Below are positions 35,155 through 44,243 of a DNA stretch of 64,000 bases, one piece after another. Under the pieces are notes generated by a model. The model saw nothing but the letters and a program-made list of their open reading frames with translations. It searched no databases and was not told where the DNA came from. How positions within the stretch are numbered: position 1 is the first letter of the stretch; each line of letters starts with the position of its first letter. A program made the translations under genes and the position numbers. Where the stretch lies: the NCBI GenBank assembly GCA_016743235.1, contig VRZD01000025.1, positions 1-64,000 on the forward strand. Direction: 5' to 3'. The stretch comes from Pantanalinema sp. GBBB05. Its GTDB lineage: Bacteria; Cyanobacteriota; Cyanobacteriia; Leptolyngbyales; Leptolyngbyaceae.

Positions 35155-36603
35155 ATGACACAGCAAAGCTTTGGTGTAATCGGTCTTGCCGTGATGGGGG
35201 AGAACCTGGCTCTAAACGTAGAGCGCAATGGTTTCCCGATCGCAGTCTATAACCGGAGCCGTGAGAAAACGGACCACTTTATGGCAACTCGGGCAGTGGG
35301 CAAAAATGCCAAAGCTGCCTATACCTTAGAGGAATTCGTTTCTCTCCTCGAACGTCCACGCAAGATTTTGATCATGGTGAAAGCGGGAGCACCCGTGGAT
35401 GCCACGATCGAGCAACTTAAGCCCCTATTGGACGAAGGGGATATTCTGATTGACGGTGGTAATTCACTATTTACCGACACACAGCGCCGCGCCCAAGATT
35501 TGGAATCAGCTAAGTTTACCTTTATTGGTATGGGCGTCAGTGGTGGTGAAGAAGGCGCCTTAAATGGACCGAGTTTGATGCCAGGTGGCACGAAACAAGC
35601 CTACCAATATCTCGAACCGATTCTGACGAAAATTGCAGCCCAGGTGGATGATGGTCCTTGCGTCACCTATATTGGTCCCGGTGGTGCGGGGCACTACGTC
35701 AAGATGGTGCATAACGGCATTGAGTATGGCGACATGCAGTTGATTGCTGAAGCCTATGATCTCTTGAGAAATGTTGCTGGGCTGAATGCGGCACAGTTGC
35801 ACGAAGTGTTTGCGCAATGGAACACGACAGAAGAGCTAAATTCTTACTTGATTGAGATTACAGCGGACGTGTTCAAAGTCATGGATCCAGATACTGGCAA
35901 TCCTCTGGTAGACATGATTATGGATGCTGCCGGACAAAAAGGGACTGGACGCTGGACCGTCGATAGTGCGCTGGAAGTTGGCGTCGCCATTCCCACAATT
36001 ACAGCAGCAGTAACCGCTCGAATTATGTCGTCCTACAAGCAGGAACGAGTGGAAGCCGCGAAGCAATTGGTGGGACCAACTGCCAGCTTTGATGGTGATG
36101 TGACGGCTTTTGTCTCCAAAGTGCGGGATGCTCTGTACTGCTCGAAGATGTGCTCCTATGCTCAAGGCATGGCACTGCTGAGTAAAGCCTCTGAGGTGTA
36201 TGGCTTTGAGCTAAACCTGGGTGAATGTGCCCGGATTTGGAAAGGCGGTTGCATTATTCGGGCAGGCTTCTTAAATAAGATCAAACATGCCTTTGACGAG
36301 AACCCCAATCTGCCGAATCTGCTGCTAGCCCCTGAGTTTAAGCAAAGTATTCTCGATCGCCAAACCGCCTGGAGAGACGTGATTGCTACGGCTGCAAAAG
36401 TGGGGATTCCGGTGCCTGCCTTTAGTGCCTCGCTGGACTACTTCGATAGCTACCGTCGCGATCGCTTACCGCAAAACCTGACGCAAGCCCAACGGGATTA
36501 CTTCGGTGCCCATACCTACGAACGGGTAGACAAACCGGGTGTTTACCACACCGATTGGATTCATGTGGCTGATGAATCCAACGTTCCGGCAATGGCAAAG
36601 TAA
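35155..36603 (+). CDS. gnd: 6-phosphogluconate dehydrogenase, decarboxylating
   Basis: A 482-residue enzyme of the oxidative pentose phosphate pathway that converts 6-phosphogluconate to ribulose 5-phosphate, CO2 and NADPH. The N-terminal Rossmann domain starts GVIGLAVMGENLALN; the substrate-binding signatures IGMGVSGGEEGALNGPSLMP and HYVKMVHNGIEYGDMQLIAE and the C-terminal helical domain with KGCII / AGFLNKI-like segments are present. ATG 35155 is supported by AGAGAG about 4 nt before it and by the family start MTQQSFGVIGL; an upstream start at 35074 would add 27 residues. In cyanobacteria the pathway is the main route of sugar respiration in the dark. Confidence 0.97.
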   Translation: MTQQSFGVIGLAVMGENLALNVERNGFPIAVYNRSREKTDHFMATRAVGKNAKAAYTLEEFVSLLERPRKILIMVKAGAPVDATIEQLKPLLDEGDILIDGGNSLFTDTQRRAQDLESAKFTFIGMGVSGGEEGALNGPSLMPGGTKQAYQYLEPILTKIAAQVDDGPCVTYIGPGGAGHYVKMVHNGIEYGDMQLIAEAYDLLRNVAGLNAAQLHEVFAQWNTTEELNSYLIEITADVFKVMDPDTGNPLVDMIMDAAGQKGTGRWTVDSALEVGVAIPTITAAVTARIMSSYKQERVEAAKQLVGPTASFDGDVTAFVSKVRDALYCSKMCSYAQGMALLSKASEVYGFELNLGECARIWKGGCIIRAGFLNKIKHAFDENPNLPNLLLAPEFKQSILDRQTAWRDVIATAAKVGIPVPAFSASLDYFDSYRRDRLPQNLTQAQRDYFGAHTYERVDKPGVYHTDWIHVADESNVPAMAK

Positions 36604-36618
36604 TTTCTATCTCTACCA

Positions 36619-36640
36619 GGGGCGCATAGTCCTGCGCCCC
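36619..36640 (+). terminator. Hairpin downstream of gnd
   Basis: GGGGCGCA and TGCGCCCC form an 8-bp stem around TAGTCC, 15 bp after the gnd stop. There is no U-run, so it may be a weak terminator or a REP-like dispersed palindrome of the same type as 29983-30002. Confidence 0.55.
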
Positions 36641-36677
36641 ACTCTAGAAATCCCAATTTTAATTAAAGGGCTAATGG

Positions 36678-37589
36678 TTACTGGACAGGAACGCGACGGC
36701 GTTTTTTAGCCGTCGCCTGTTTCATTGCCATAACGTTTAGCGGTGGCTGGCTAGCTGGCTTAAGCGCTTGAGCCGGACGATCGATGATCTGTAACCCGTC
36801 TAACAAGGCATCCCGGATAATCGGTTCTTGTTCCTGGTTCAACATCAACTTGAAGTAGTCGGCGATCGTGCGGCGTTGATGGAGGTCAGGGTGGCGGGCT
36901 TGCGTGAGATGCTCAGTGAGCTGTCGAATTGCAATCAACCGTTGGAGGGGATCGGTATGGGTAAGATTCGTGACGAGTTGGCTAACGGATGTCTGATTCT
37001 GATTCGCTTGCCAATGCAAAATTTGCCAAATCAAGAGCACTAAAACCGCTAAAGTTCCTGTACCTTGCAGAATTGCTCCTAAAGCAATCGAGGGACTAGA
37101 GGCATCTGCCCAAATTGCGGTTGCCAAGTAGGTCGTTAACGTGGCAATCCCACCCCCCGCGATCGCTAAGGCTAGAGGTTGGTTCCAGCCATCCAGCCAT
37201 TTACGCAGGTCTGACCAAGACTGGTCTGGTTGCCAATCATGCATCAGGTAGACCAGCATCATGACGCCGATCCCCACTCCGGTTGCTAGCACTAACCTGC
37301 CATTCCAATACAGCAGAGCTGCTGCCCCTGTGATCACCATCAACCAGCCACCGGGACCTGACCAGCGCTGAATGGGGATATTGTGAAGCTGTTTTAATGC
37401 TTCATCCTTCAGTTCATGCAGTGGCAGGTTTTGCATCAGTCGCCCTAAATAGCGCCACCGAAACGTTGTCCTTGCTGCGTAAGAAGCCTTTGCCACGTCA
37501 CTGATTCCATTAATTGCTAGAGAAAGTGATGCAACTGACCTGGTCACCTGCCCGATCGTTACCCCTAGGGGCAAGGTGGAGGCAACCAA
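36678..37589 (-). CDS. Uncharacterised membrane protein with helical C-terminal domain
   Basis: A 303-residue protein. Four to five hydrophobic helices occur between about residues 80 and 195 (GGWLMVITGAAALLYW; LVLATGVGIGVMMLVYLM; PLALAIAGGGIATLTTYLA; LQGTGTLAVLVLLIWQIL). The C-terminal third (VSQLVTNLTHTDPLQRLIAI through PIIRDALLDGLQII) looks like HEAT/armadillo-type helices and ends in a basic KKRRRVPVQ. Similar cyanobacterial proteins are labelled armadillo-type; function unknown. Convergent with gnd. Confidence 0.75.
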   Translation of the reverse strand: MVASTLPLGVTIGQVTRSVASLSLAINGISDVAKASYAARTTFRWRYLGRLMQNLPLHELKDEALKQLHNIPIQRWSGPGGWLMVITGAAALLYWNGRLVLATGVGIGVMMLVYLMHDWQPDQSWSDLRKWLDGWNQPLALAIAGGGIATLTTYLATAIWADASSPSIALGAILQGTGTLAVLVLLIWQILHWQANQNQTSVSQLVTNLTHTDPLQRLIAIRQLTEHLTQARHPDLHQRRTIADYFKLMLNQEQEPIIRDALLDGLQIIDRPAQALKPASQPPLNVMAMKQATAKKRRRVPVQ

Positions 37590-37838
37590 GCACCTATAAA
37601 TTCTACAACCTCCCTTCCCAGGCGACAGAATCAGCCACCAGTTTGATTAATATTCAAGTTCCTATCCGAAAATATTCTTTATTCATGGGAAATTAACCAG
37701 GCTAGCTGACCTAGCGAAGCGGTTTATTGACAATAGAACTCGTAGGATAAAAGCGCCACATGCCAGTTCGCCTGATCGTCTGAAGTTTTGTCTAAATTTC
37801 CCCGAGATTTCCTGAAGCTATGTTAGAGCAAGTGTGTA

Positions 37839-39884
37839 GTGGGAGAGGATGGTGGAGTGAAGAGTAATTTGAATCGACCTGAGATCAATCAACCGGGTAA
37901 CTCCGAGTTGCCTCGCTACGAAGTGCGATCGCCAAATGACCTTGATCCGGCGATCGCTAATGTCGCTGCCACGATTCAACATCCTGGTCGTTCACTGAAG
38001 CTGCCTCAGTGGATTAAGGCTCGCGGTTGGCTGTTCTTAGGACTAACGAGTTGCCTAGTGTTTGGCGGGGTTGGTGCATGGGCGTTAGTGTGGTTAGCTA
38101 CCCCTCCTCCCTCGGCTGACTGTCAAAATATTTCCGTGCTGTCTCCTGATATGGAGCGGCTCTATTGCGCTCAGGAAGCAGCTCGCTCAGGAGATTTACC
38201 TCAACTCCTGGCTGGTCTCAAGTTTCTGGAGGAATGGACTCCCGAACATCCGCTCTACAAGGAAGCCCAGAAGTCGATCGATGAGTGGTCAGCCGCCATT
38301 TTACGAATTGCCCAACAACGGATTGAACAAAGTGATCTGAAAGGTGCTGTAGATCTGGCTAAGCAGATTCCTAAGTCTAGCCCGATCTATCAGGATGCTC
38401 AAGCGATCGTGACCCAATGGCAAACGCTGTGGCAACGCGGGGAAGCGATCTCGACAAAAGCTCGTAACGCCATGAAGCAGCAACGCTGGGACGAAGCGTC
38501 TCAATACATTGCTAGCCTACGGGAGATTAACCATGATTACTGGCGCTATCAACGCCCACAACTGCTATCTCGGCAATTGCTGGCAGAACAACAGGCAAGA
38601 CGGTTGTTTGCTGATGCTCAAAGTTTGGCGAGCTTGGGTGCCCCCACTGATCTCGGAGCGGCGATCGCCGCTGCAAGCAAAATTGAGCCCACAACCTTTA
38701 CCTGGGCAGAAGCTCGCCGTACGGTAAAACAATGGAGTGAAACGCTATTGGCTCTAGGAGTACAGCACTGGCGGCAGAACCAGACTGAGGCTGCGATCGC
38801 GGCGATCCAACCCGTAACGCTCAACCCCGATCTGGCTCAGGCGGCTTATGACTTGATTGGACTCAGCTATGCTCGCCAATTTGCCGTCACCAGCAAGTCT
38901 AGCTTGATGCCCTCCTTTAACCAGCTTGGCAGCCTCACCACGGCTGTCACTCTAGCCAGTATGATCCCCACTGAGAGCCGCTACTATCCGTTAGCCCAAG
39001 CCAGTATTCAGAATTGGCAAACCCAGCTTCAGGACAGTACCCAACTCCAACTTGCCAATGTGATCGCGCAAACTGGGCAAACCCTGTCCTATGACCTGGC
39101 GATCGCCCAAGCCCAACAGATTACGCCAGATAGACCTCAGCGGCTCCAGGCCCAAACTCTGATTGCCATGTGGAGGACTGCCCAACAACAGCTAGAGGAT
39201 CGCCCCTATCTGCTATATGCCCAGCAGTTAGCCGAACCAGGTACCCTAGTTGCCTTAAAAGCGGCGATCGCGCAAGCCAATCAGATTGCTGCAGGACGAG
39301 CCTTGCGAGGCACCGCCCAAAGTTTGGTGCGTGGCTGGTATCAAGCAATTCAAACGATCGAAGATCAACCCATTCTCGATCGAGCCTGGTCCCTAGCAGG
39401 ACAGGGCGATTTGAATGGGGCCATTCAGGTCGCAGCCAACATTGCTCCTAGACGGTCTCTGTACTGGCAAGCTCAAGGCGCGATCGGGGATTGGCAAGCG
39501 CAACTCCGAGCCGCACAAGCCACTCAAGCGCGACAATCGACAGTAACCAAGTCCGAACCCTCCTCTGTGCCTCAACAGACAGACCAAAATTTCCCAAGTT
39601 CTGATCCTAGTCCCACCAGTAACACCACGGTGAATGAAGAGGGCACTGCCTCAGTCACCACACCACCTACAGCAGAGGAATTTCCCCAACCTGGGGAACC
39701 GAGTCACAGCAACACAGAACCGCCACCCCCGCCGGCTAGTATTTCGGCGCCAGCCGAACAATTTGTGCGCCCAGGTAATCTCCACTCTCAACCGGTCGTG
39801 ATTCCCGAGCCTCCTCCAGCGATGCCCCCTGCACCCAGCCATGCTCAGCCAGTGGTGATCCCCGATTCCCCATCGGCTCCTTAA
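37839..39884 (+). CDS. Membrane-anchored AQ-x-W repeat protein
   Basis: A 681-residue protein. One membrane helix near residue 65 (WLFLGLTSCLVFGGVGAWAL) divides a short cytoplasmic start from a large extracytoplasmic part. The latter contains about seven copies of a motif Y-x-A-Q-x-x-I-x-x-W (YKEAQKSIDEWS, YQDAQAIVTQWQ, FTWAEARRTVKQWS, YPLAQASIQNWQ, RLQAQTLIAMWR, RGTAQSLVRGWY, YWQAQGAIGDWQ), so it is a TPR-like helical solenoid. The C-terminus is Pro/Ser-rich and repeats QPVVIP twice. Cyanobacterial relatives are often misnamed chromosome segregation ATPases; no ATPase motif is present. The start is a GTG at 37839, with a second GTG at 37857. Confidence 0.75.
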   Translation: MGEDGGVKSNLNRPEINQPGNSELPRYEVRSPNDLDPAIANVAATIQHPGRSLKLPQWIKARGWLFLGLTSCLVFGGVGAWALVWLATPPPSADCQNISVLSPDMERLYCAQEAARSGDLPQLLAGLKFLEEWTPEHPLYKEAQKSIDEWSAAILRIAQQRIEQSDLKGAVDLAKQIPKSSPIYQDAQAIVTQWQTLWQRGEAISTKARNAMKQQRWDEASQYIASLREINHDYWRYQRPQLLSRQLLAEQQARRLFADAQSLASLGAPTDLGAAIAAASKIEPTTFTWAEARRTVKQWSETLLALGVQHWRQNQTEAAIAAIQPVTLNPDLAQAAYDLIGLSYARQFAVTSKSSLMPSFNQLGSLTTAVTLASMIPTESRYYPLAQASIQNWQTQLQDSTQLQLANVIAQTGQTLSYDLAIAQAQQITPDRPQRLQAQTLIAMWRTAQQQLEDRPYLLYAQQLAEPGTLVALKAAIAQANQIAAGRALRGTAQSLVRGWYQAIQTIEDQPILDRAWSLAGQGDLNGAIQVAANIAPRRSLYWQAQGAIGDWQAQLRAAQATQARQSTVTKSEPSSVPQQTDQNFPSSDPSPTSNTTVNEEGTASVTTPPTAEEFPQPGEPSHSNTEPPPPPASISAPAEQFVRPGNLHSQPVVIPEPPPAMPPAPSHAQPVVIPDSPSAP

Positions 39885-39903
39885 GGGAGTCATGGATAGC
39901 AGA

Positions 39904-39950
39904 AAGCGGCTGAGCAGACCCTGAATGGCTTCTCTCCAGCCGCTTGCTTT
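39904..39950. terminator. Bidirectional terminator between convergent genes
   Basis: AAGCGGCTG and CAGCCGCTT pair over 9 bp across a 24-nt loop and are followed on the plus strand by GCTTTT. It lies between the repeat protein gene and hemL. Confidence 0.65.
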
Positions 39951-39963
39951 TAAGGCTAGCTGA

Positions 39964-41262
39964 TTACAAGTTCGACATCACATCCCGAGCGGCTGCCAAA
40001 GTGCGATCGATATCGTCTTCGGTATGCGCCAATGAAGTAAAGCCGGCCTCAAATTGGGATGGCGCCAGATATACGCCTCGTTCCAACATGCCACGATGGA
40101 AGCGACTGAACTTATTTAGATCAGACTTTTTGGCATCCTCATAATTGTGGACTGGTCCTTCAGTGAAGAACAGACCAAACATGCCACTAATCTGACCACC
40201 GCAGGCAACATGTCCAGTTTCCTTGGCAATTTGCAGTAAGCCATTGGCTAATCGCTTGGTAATGCGATCGAGGGTGTCATAAGTACCTGGTTGCCGCAAT
40301 AACTCCAGCGTCTTGATTCCAGCTGTCATCGCGAGGGGATTCCCGGATAGAGTACCTGCCTGGTACATCGGACCAGCGGGAGCTACCATGCTCATGATGT
40401 CCCGACGACCACCGTAGGCACCCACGGGCAAACCACCACCAATAATCTTGCCTAAAGTCGTTAAGTCAGGAGTAATACCAAACTTCTCTTGAGCCCCACC
40501 ATAGGCAATTCGGAAGCCAGTCATCACTTCATCAAATACCAGTAAAGCCCCATGCTCCCGCACGATTTCTTGCAATCCAGGCAGGAAGCCAGCATCGGGA
40601 GGGATGAAGCCCGCATTACCGACTACAGGTTCAAGAATGACCCCAGCAATTTGGTCAGGGTTCTCTTCAAATAGCGCTTTGACCGCTTCCAAATTATTAA
40701 AGGGCGCCGTCAAGGTATTGCTGGTCGTGGTTTTAGGCACACCCGGCGAGTCAGGTAGCCCTAGAGTAGCTACCCCAGAACCTGCTTTTACCAGGAACAT
40801 ATCGGCGTGCCCATGATAGCAGCCTTCAAACTTAATGATCTTTTCCCGTCCAGTGAATGCCCGCATCAAGCGCAGCACGGACATACACGCTTCCGTGCCA
40901 GAGTTAACGAAACGGACCATTTCAATGCTGGGGACAGCATCAATCACCATTTCGGCTAACACGTTTTCCAGGCGGCAAGGGGCACCAAAGCTAGTCCCTT
41001 TCTCGGCAGCTTCCTGAATGGCTTTAATCACATCCGGATGGGCATGACCGCAAATCGCCGGTCCCCACGTGCCAACGTAATCAATATATTGATTACCATC
41101 GACATCCCAGGCATACGCGCCTTTAACCCGATCGAACACGACAGGTTGCCCACCCACAGACTTAAAAGCTCTTACCGGAGAACTTACTCCTCCTGGCATC
41201 AGTTTTTGAGCGGCTGCAAAAATTTCTTCTGATTTAGTTGTCTTAAATGTACTCGTGACCAA
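39964..41262 (-). CDS. hemL: Glutamate-1-semialdehyde 2,1-aminomutase
   Basis: A 432-residue PLP enzyme that turns glutamate-1-semialdehyde into 5-aminolevulinate, the first committed step feeding heme, bilin and chlorophyll synthesis. Signatures are MPGGVSSPVRAFKSVGGQPV at the start, FVNSGTEACMSVLRLMRAFT, FDEVMTGFRIAYGGAQEKFG and the PLP lysine in LTTLGKIIGGGLPVGAYGG. Length is normal. The upstream spacer holds a purine-rich repeat tract. Convergent with the repeat protein gene. Confidence 0.98.
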   Translation of the reverse strand: MVTSTFKTTKSEEIFAAAQKLMPGGVSSPVRAFKSVGGQPVVFDRVKGAYAWDVDGNQYIDYVGTWGPAICGHAHPDVIKAIQEAAEKGTSFGAPCRLENVLAEMVIDAVPSIEMVRFVNSGTEACMSVLRLMRAFTGREKIIKFEGCYHGHADMFLVKAGSGVATLGLPDSPGVPKTTTSNTLTAPFNNLEAVKALFEENPDQIAGVILEPVVGNAGFIPPDAGFLPGLQEIVREHGALLVFDEVMTGFRIAYGGAQEKFGITPDLTTLGKIIGGGLPVGAYGGRRDIMSMVAPAGPMYQAGTLSGNPLAMTAGIKTLELLRQPGTYDTLDRITKRLANGLLQIAKETGHVACGGQISGMFGLFFTEGPVHNYEDAKKSDLNKFSRFHRGMLERGVYLAPSQFEAGFTSLAHTEDDIDRTLAAARDVMSNL

Positions 41263-41374
41263 TGCTATCTCCTTAGAAATTGATTGAATGAAGTGAGGGG
41301 GAAGAACGGTTGAATCGAACGTTAAAAAACTGTTTGGCTACGTGAACGCACATTTGTTTATCTTACCTGGAGTC

Positions 41375-41480
41375 GGGAGCAGGAGGGAGCGATCGCTGGG
41401 TGGAGGAATCGAGCGGATGGGATTCGGTAAGGGCAGTGAAGAGGATGGAGTAGGTGAGGGAGATAGGCAAGATGGGAAGT
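41375..41480. repeat. Purine-rich short-repeat tract upstream of hemL
   Basis: A G/A-dominated tract (units such as GGAGGGAG, GGTGGAGGA and GTGAGGGAGATAGG) fills most of the spacer between hemL and the gene at 41481. It resembles the tracts at 18451, 54163 and 54838 and holds one HIP1 site. Confidence 0.55.
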
Positions 41481-41975
41481 TCAGCGGGACTGACCGTAGG
41501 ACCAGGTGATGCCAGGACCAACCTGCAGAGATCGTTGTTCGGGAGTAAAGAGTTCCCAGTCAGGCAGGTCATGATCATCGCTGGTGGGAGTGAAGGTTAA
41601 CTGGTCGCCGTTGCTCCAATCAATCACGACACGCAAGTCAGGATAGGTAACCTCGATCGCAGTCAGACTCTGCCCTTCTAGATGATGGAGCACGGGGCTG
41701 ATGGCTTCTAAGCCGGTTTGACCTGAGACAGTTGTCCCACCAGACCGTTTAAGCTGCCAAACTGCACCGCGTGTCCCGAGAATCCAACTACCATGATCTT
41801 TACCGAGCTGTGTATGACAGGTATAAGCGATCGGTTCCCCGAAATGTAGCGTCAACTCCTGGCGATAGTTGAGGCTGATTTTCCAGCACAGTTCGCCCAC
41901 GACTCGACCGACAATGTCATGCAGGGAAGTTAAATCCTCAACAGTCTGAATCTGGCGGATGAGATGTAGCGTCAT
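41481..41975 (-). CDS. Hypothetical protein
   Basis: A 164-residue soluble protein, mostly beta-strands after a short N-terminal helix (IQTVEDLTSLHDIVGRVVGE). Notable segments are HFGEPIAYTC, GKDHGSWILGTRGAVWQL, TAIEVTYPDLRVVIDWSNGD and the C-terminal WELFTPEQRSLQVGPGITWS. No signal peptide, metal site or named family is recognised, but the composition looks conserved. Divergent from hisIE. Confidence 0.7.
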   Translation of the reverse strand: MTLHLIRQIQTVEDLTSLHDIVGRVVGELCWKISLNYRQELTLHFGEPIAYTCHTQLGKDHGSWILGTRGAVWQLKRSGGTTVSGQTGLEAISPVLHHLEGQSLTAIEVTYPDLRVVIDWSNGDQLTFTPTSDDHDLPDWELFTPEQRSLQVGPGITWSYGQSR

Positions 41976-42098
41976 AATAAATCTTAATTTCCCGGCGATC
42001 GGGTTAATTCTACCAGTGGCTTCAGTATGCCCATGTCAGGAAACGACCAATCTACCTGACAATAATGAAGTGGATTGTCAATTAATGAGTGTTTGGGC

Positions 42099-42731
42099 AT
42101 GGAGTTACAGCAAGCGGTTCCGGTTGATCAGATTCGCTACGACGATCGTGGCTTAGTGCCAGCGATCGTGCAGGATTATCTGGATGGCACGGTGCTGATG
42201 ATGGCCTGGATGAACCGGGAATCGTTGCAAAAAACCCTAGAAACCGGCGAGACGTGGTTTTGGAGCCGATCGCGGCAGGAGCTTTGGCATAAAGGCGGGA
42301 CTTCCGGTCATACTCAGAAGATTCAAAGCATTCGGTACGATTGCGATAGCGACACGTTGCTGCTCAGTGTCGAGCAGATCGGTGATATTGCCTGCCACAC
42401 AGGAGAACGCAGTTGCTTCCACCGGGTTGATCACACGATCACGCCGCCACCTGCCGATACCTTGTCACAAGTATTTCAGGTGATCTGCGATCGCCGTGAC
42501 CAGCCTACCGACACCTCCTATACCTGCAAATTATTCGCTGGTGGTGACAACAAAATTCTGAAAAAGATTGGTGAAGAAACAGCAGAAGTCGTGATGGCCT
42601 TTAAAGATGATGATGCAGAGGCGATCGCGGGAGAAGTTGCCGATCTGCTCTATCACACGTTAGTAGCACTAGCCCATCATCAGGTTGATTTGAAAGCTGT
42701 TTATCGTAAGCTGCAAGAGCGCAGACGCTAG
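42099..42731 (+). CDS. hisIE: Bifunctional HisIE (phosphoribosyl-AMP cyclohydrolase / phosphoribosyl-ATP pyrophosphatase)
   Basis: A 210-residue fusion that does steps 2 and 3 of histidine synthesis. The HisI part (about 1-115) has the metal-binding IRYDCDSDTLLLSVEQIG then ACHTGERSCFHR; the HisE part (about 120-210) has FAGGDNKILKKIGEETAEVV and FKDDDAEAIAGEVADLLYHT, the MazG-like four-helix pyrophosphatase. ATG 42099 is preferred over a TTG at 42075. No other his gene is adjacent. The queA gene follows 38 bp downstream, probably on the same transcript. Confidence 0.95.
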   Translation: MELQQAVPVDQIRYDDRGLVPAIVQDYLDGTVLMMAWMNRESLQKTLETGETWFWSRSRQELWHKGGTSGHTQKIQSIRYDCDSDTLLLSVEQIGDIACHTGERSCFHRVDHTITPPPADTLSQVFQVICDRRDQPTDTSYTCKLFAGGDNKILKKIGEETAEVVMAFKDDDAEAIAGEVADLLYHTLVALAHHQVDLKAVYRKLQERRR

Positions 42732-42769
42732 TTTACTCAACACTTCCTTGCCCTTTCCGTCCATGCTCA

Positions 42770-43915
42770 ATGACGATGACTGATCATCCAGACTACCAAC
42801 TTGCTGCCTACGATTATGTGTTGCCGGAAGCCCGGATTGCACAATCGCCTGCAATCCCAAGAGACAGTTCTCGCTTACTGGTGGTCAAAAATCGTTTGGA
42901 GCACTGCCATGCCAGCTTTCGGGAGCTGCCAAACTTCTTACACCCAGGAGATCTACTGGTTCTGAATAATACCCGTGTGATTCCGGCGCGTCTGTATGGG
43001 CAAAAATCCAGCGGTTTACCTGTAGAAGTGCTGTTATTAGAACCCCAGCCCAGTGAGAGCACCCCAACCGATGGGTTCTCTGATCGATGGCTAGCCTTAG
43101 TTAAACCAGGCAGACGCTTAAAGCCAGGAGCCAGAATCTGGTTTAGCCACCATCGGCAAAGTTCTTCGTCTCCTCCATCCCTATCCGCTGCAGAAGGGAT
43201 TTGGGCAACCGTCCTGGCAACGGATCCCACAACTAGTGGGCGAATTATTCAATTTGAAGTACCGCCAGGGCTATCACTGCAAGACTGGATTTATCAAATG
43301 GGACAGTTGCCACTCCCCCCTTATATTACGCAGCTTGAAAGTGAGCCAGAGCAATATCAGACGGTATATGCGGCTTGCCCAGGAGCAGTGGCAGCTCCCA
43401 CAGCAGGACTGCACTTTACCCCAGAGCTATTGCAGCAGTTACAAGCCTGTGGCATTCAGCAGGCATTTGTGACTTTGCATGTCGGCGTAGGGACGTTTCG
43501 TCCGGTGGAAGCAGAAAATATCACCAACCATCAAATGCATTCCGAGTGGGTAGAAGTGCCAGCCGCAACGGTTGAGCAAATTCAAACCACCAAAGCCCAG
43601 GGAGGCCGCGTCATTGCTGTAGGCACAACAGTTGTGCGATCGCTGGAAGGAATCGCCACACAGCTCGGGAAGCTACAACCATTTTGTGGCAAGACGAATT
43701 TATTCATTTATCCCGGTTATCAGTGGCAGGTGATTGATGGCATGATTACCAACTTTCACTTACCAAAATCGAGTTTGATGATGCTAGTGAGTGCCTTAAT
43801 TAGTCGGCGACGGTTACTGGATCTCTATCAAGTTGCGATCGCAGAGCACTATCGGTTTTATTCTTTCGGAGATGCAATGTTAATCCTGCCAGAGTCCAGG
43901 ATTAGCTATGACTAA
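42770..43915 (+). CDS. queA: tRNA preQ1(34) S-adenosylmethionine ribosyltransferase-isomerase
   Basis: A 381-residue enzyme that moves the ribosyl part of SAM onto preQ1 in the tRNA wobble position, giving epoxyqueuosine. Family features are LAAYDYVLPEARIAQSPAIP at the start, DLLVLNNTRVIPARLYGQK, the central GAVAAPTAGLHFTPELLQQL, HVGVGTFRPVEAENITNHQM, and FLPKSSLMML-like TNFHLPKSSLMMLVSALI near the end. The region after residue 85 holds an acidic/Ser-rich insertion of about 25 residues (LLEPQPSESTPTDGFSDRW). Likely in one operon with hisIE. Confidence 0.96.
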   Translation: MTMTDHPDYQLAAYDYVLPEARIAQSPAIPRDSSRLLVVKNRLEHCHASFRELPNFLHPGDLLVLNNTRVIPARLYGQKSSGLPVEVLLLEPQPSESTPTDGFSDRWLALVKPGRRLKPGARIWFSHHRQSSSSPPSLSAAEGIWATVLATDPTTSGRIIQFEVPPGLSLQDWIYQMGQLPLPPYITQLESEPEQYQTVYAACPGAVAAPTAGLHFTPELLQQLQACGIQQAFVTLHVGVGTFRPVEAENITNHQMHSEWVEVPAATVEQIQTTKAQGGRVIAVGTTVVRSLEGIATQLGKLQPFCGKTNLFIYPGYQWQVIDGMITNFHLPKSSLMMLVSALISRRRLLDLYQVAIAEHYRFYSFGDAMLILPESRISYD

Positions 43916-44243
43916 TCAACACTAATTTTCTGCAAGCAATATTTTCTTAATCTTAACAGTGTGCCTAGAAGAACAGCATTCTGGGGTCTTACTATTAGAA
44001 AATTTATGTTGAGAAAATTTTTAGCTCTTAATTTTTCTCCTAAAAAATACAATCTAGTTGGCTGAATTAGGATGTCAAATCACCTTGAAATCAGTTGTTA
44101 GTAGCTGCTCTAAATTGGGTATTCTCTGATGAAATGAGTATTTGTAAACAATACTGCGGTATTGCTGAGGTAAGCGAATGAGGGTTTAAGCAGGGTGCTT
44201 TCGCCTCACTAGACTCATGCATTAAATAGGGCAGATAACGTCA
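43916..44243. promoter_or_regulatory. AT-rich promoter region of the signalling operon
   Basis: 328 bases with no gene, clearly richer in A+T than the surroundings. It ends queA transcription and carries the promoter of the kinase operon. A small perfect inverted repeat CAATAC-TGCG-GTATTG at 44150-44165 lies about 80 bp before the kinase start and could be an operator; this is a guess. Confidence 0.4.

Noticed and set aside
42814..43230. 138-codon minus-strand frame antisense to queA
   Set aside because: Within a well-supported gene, with no family resemblance.
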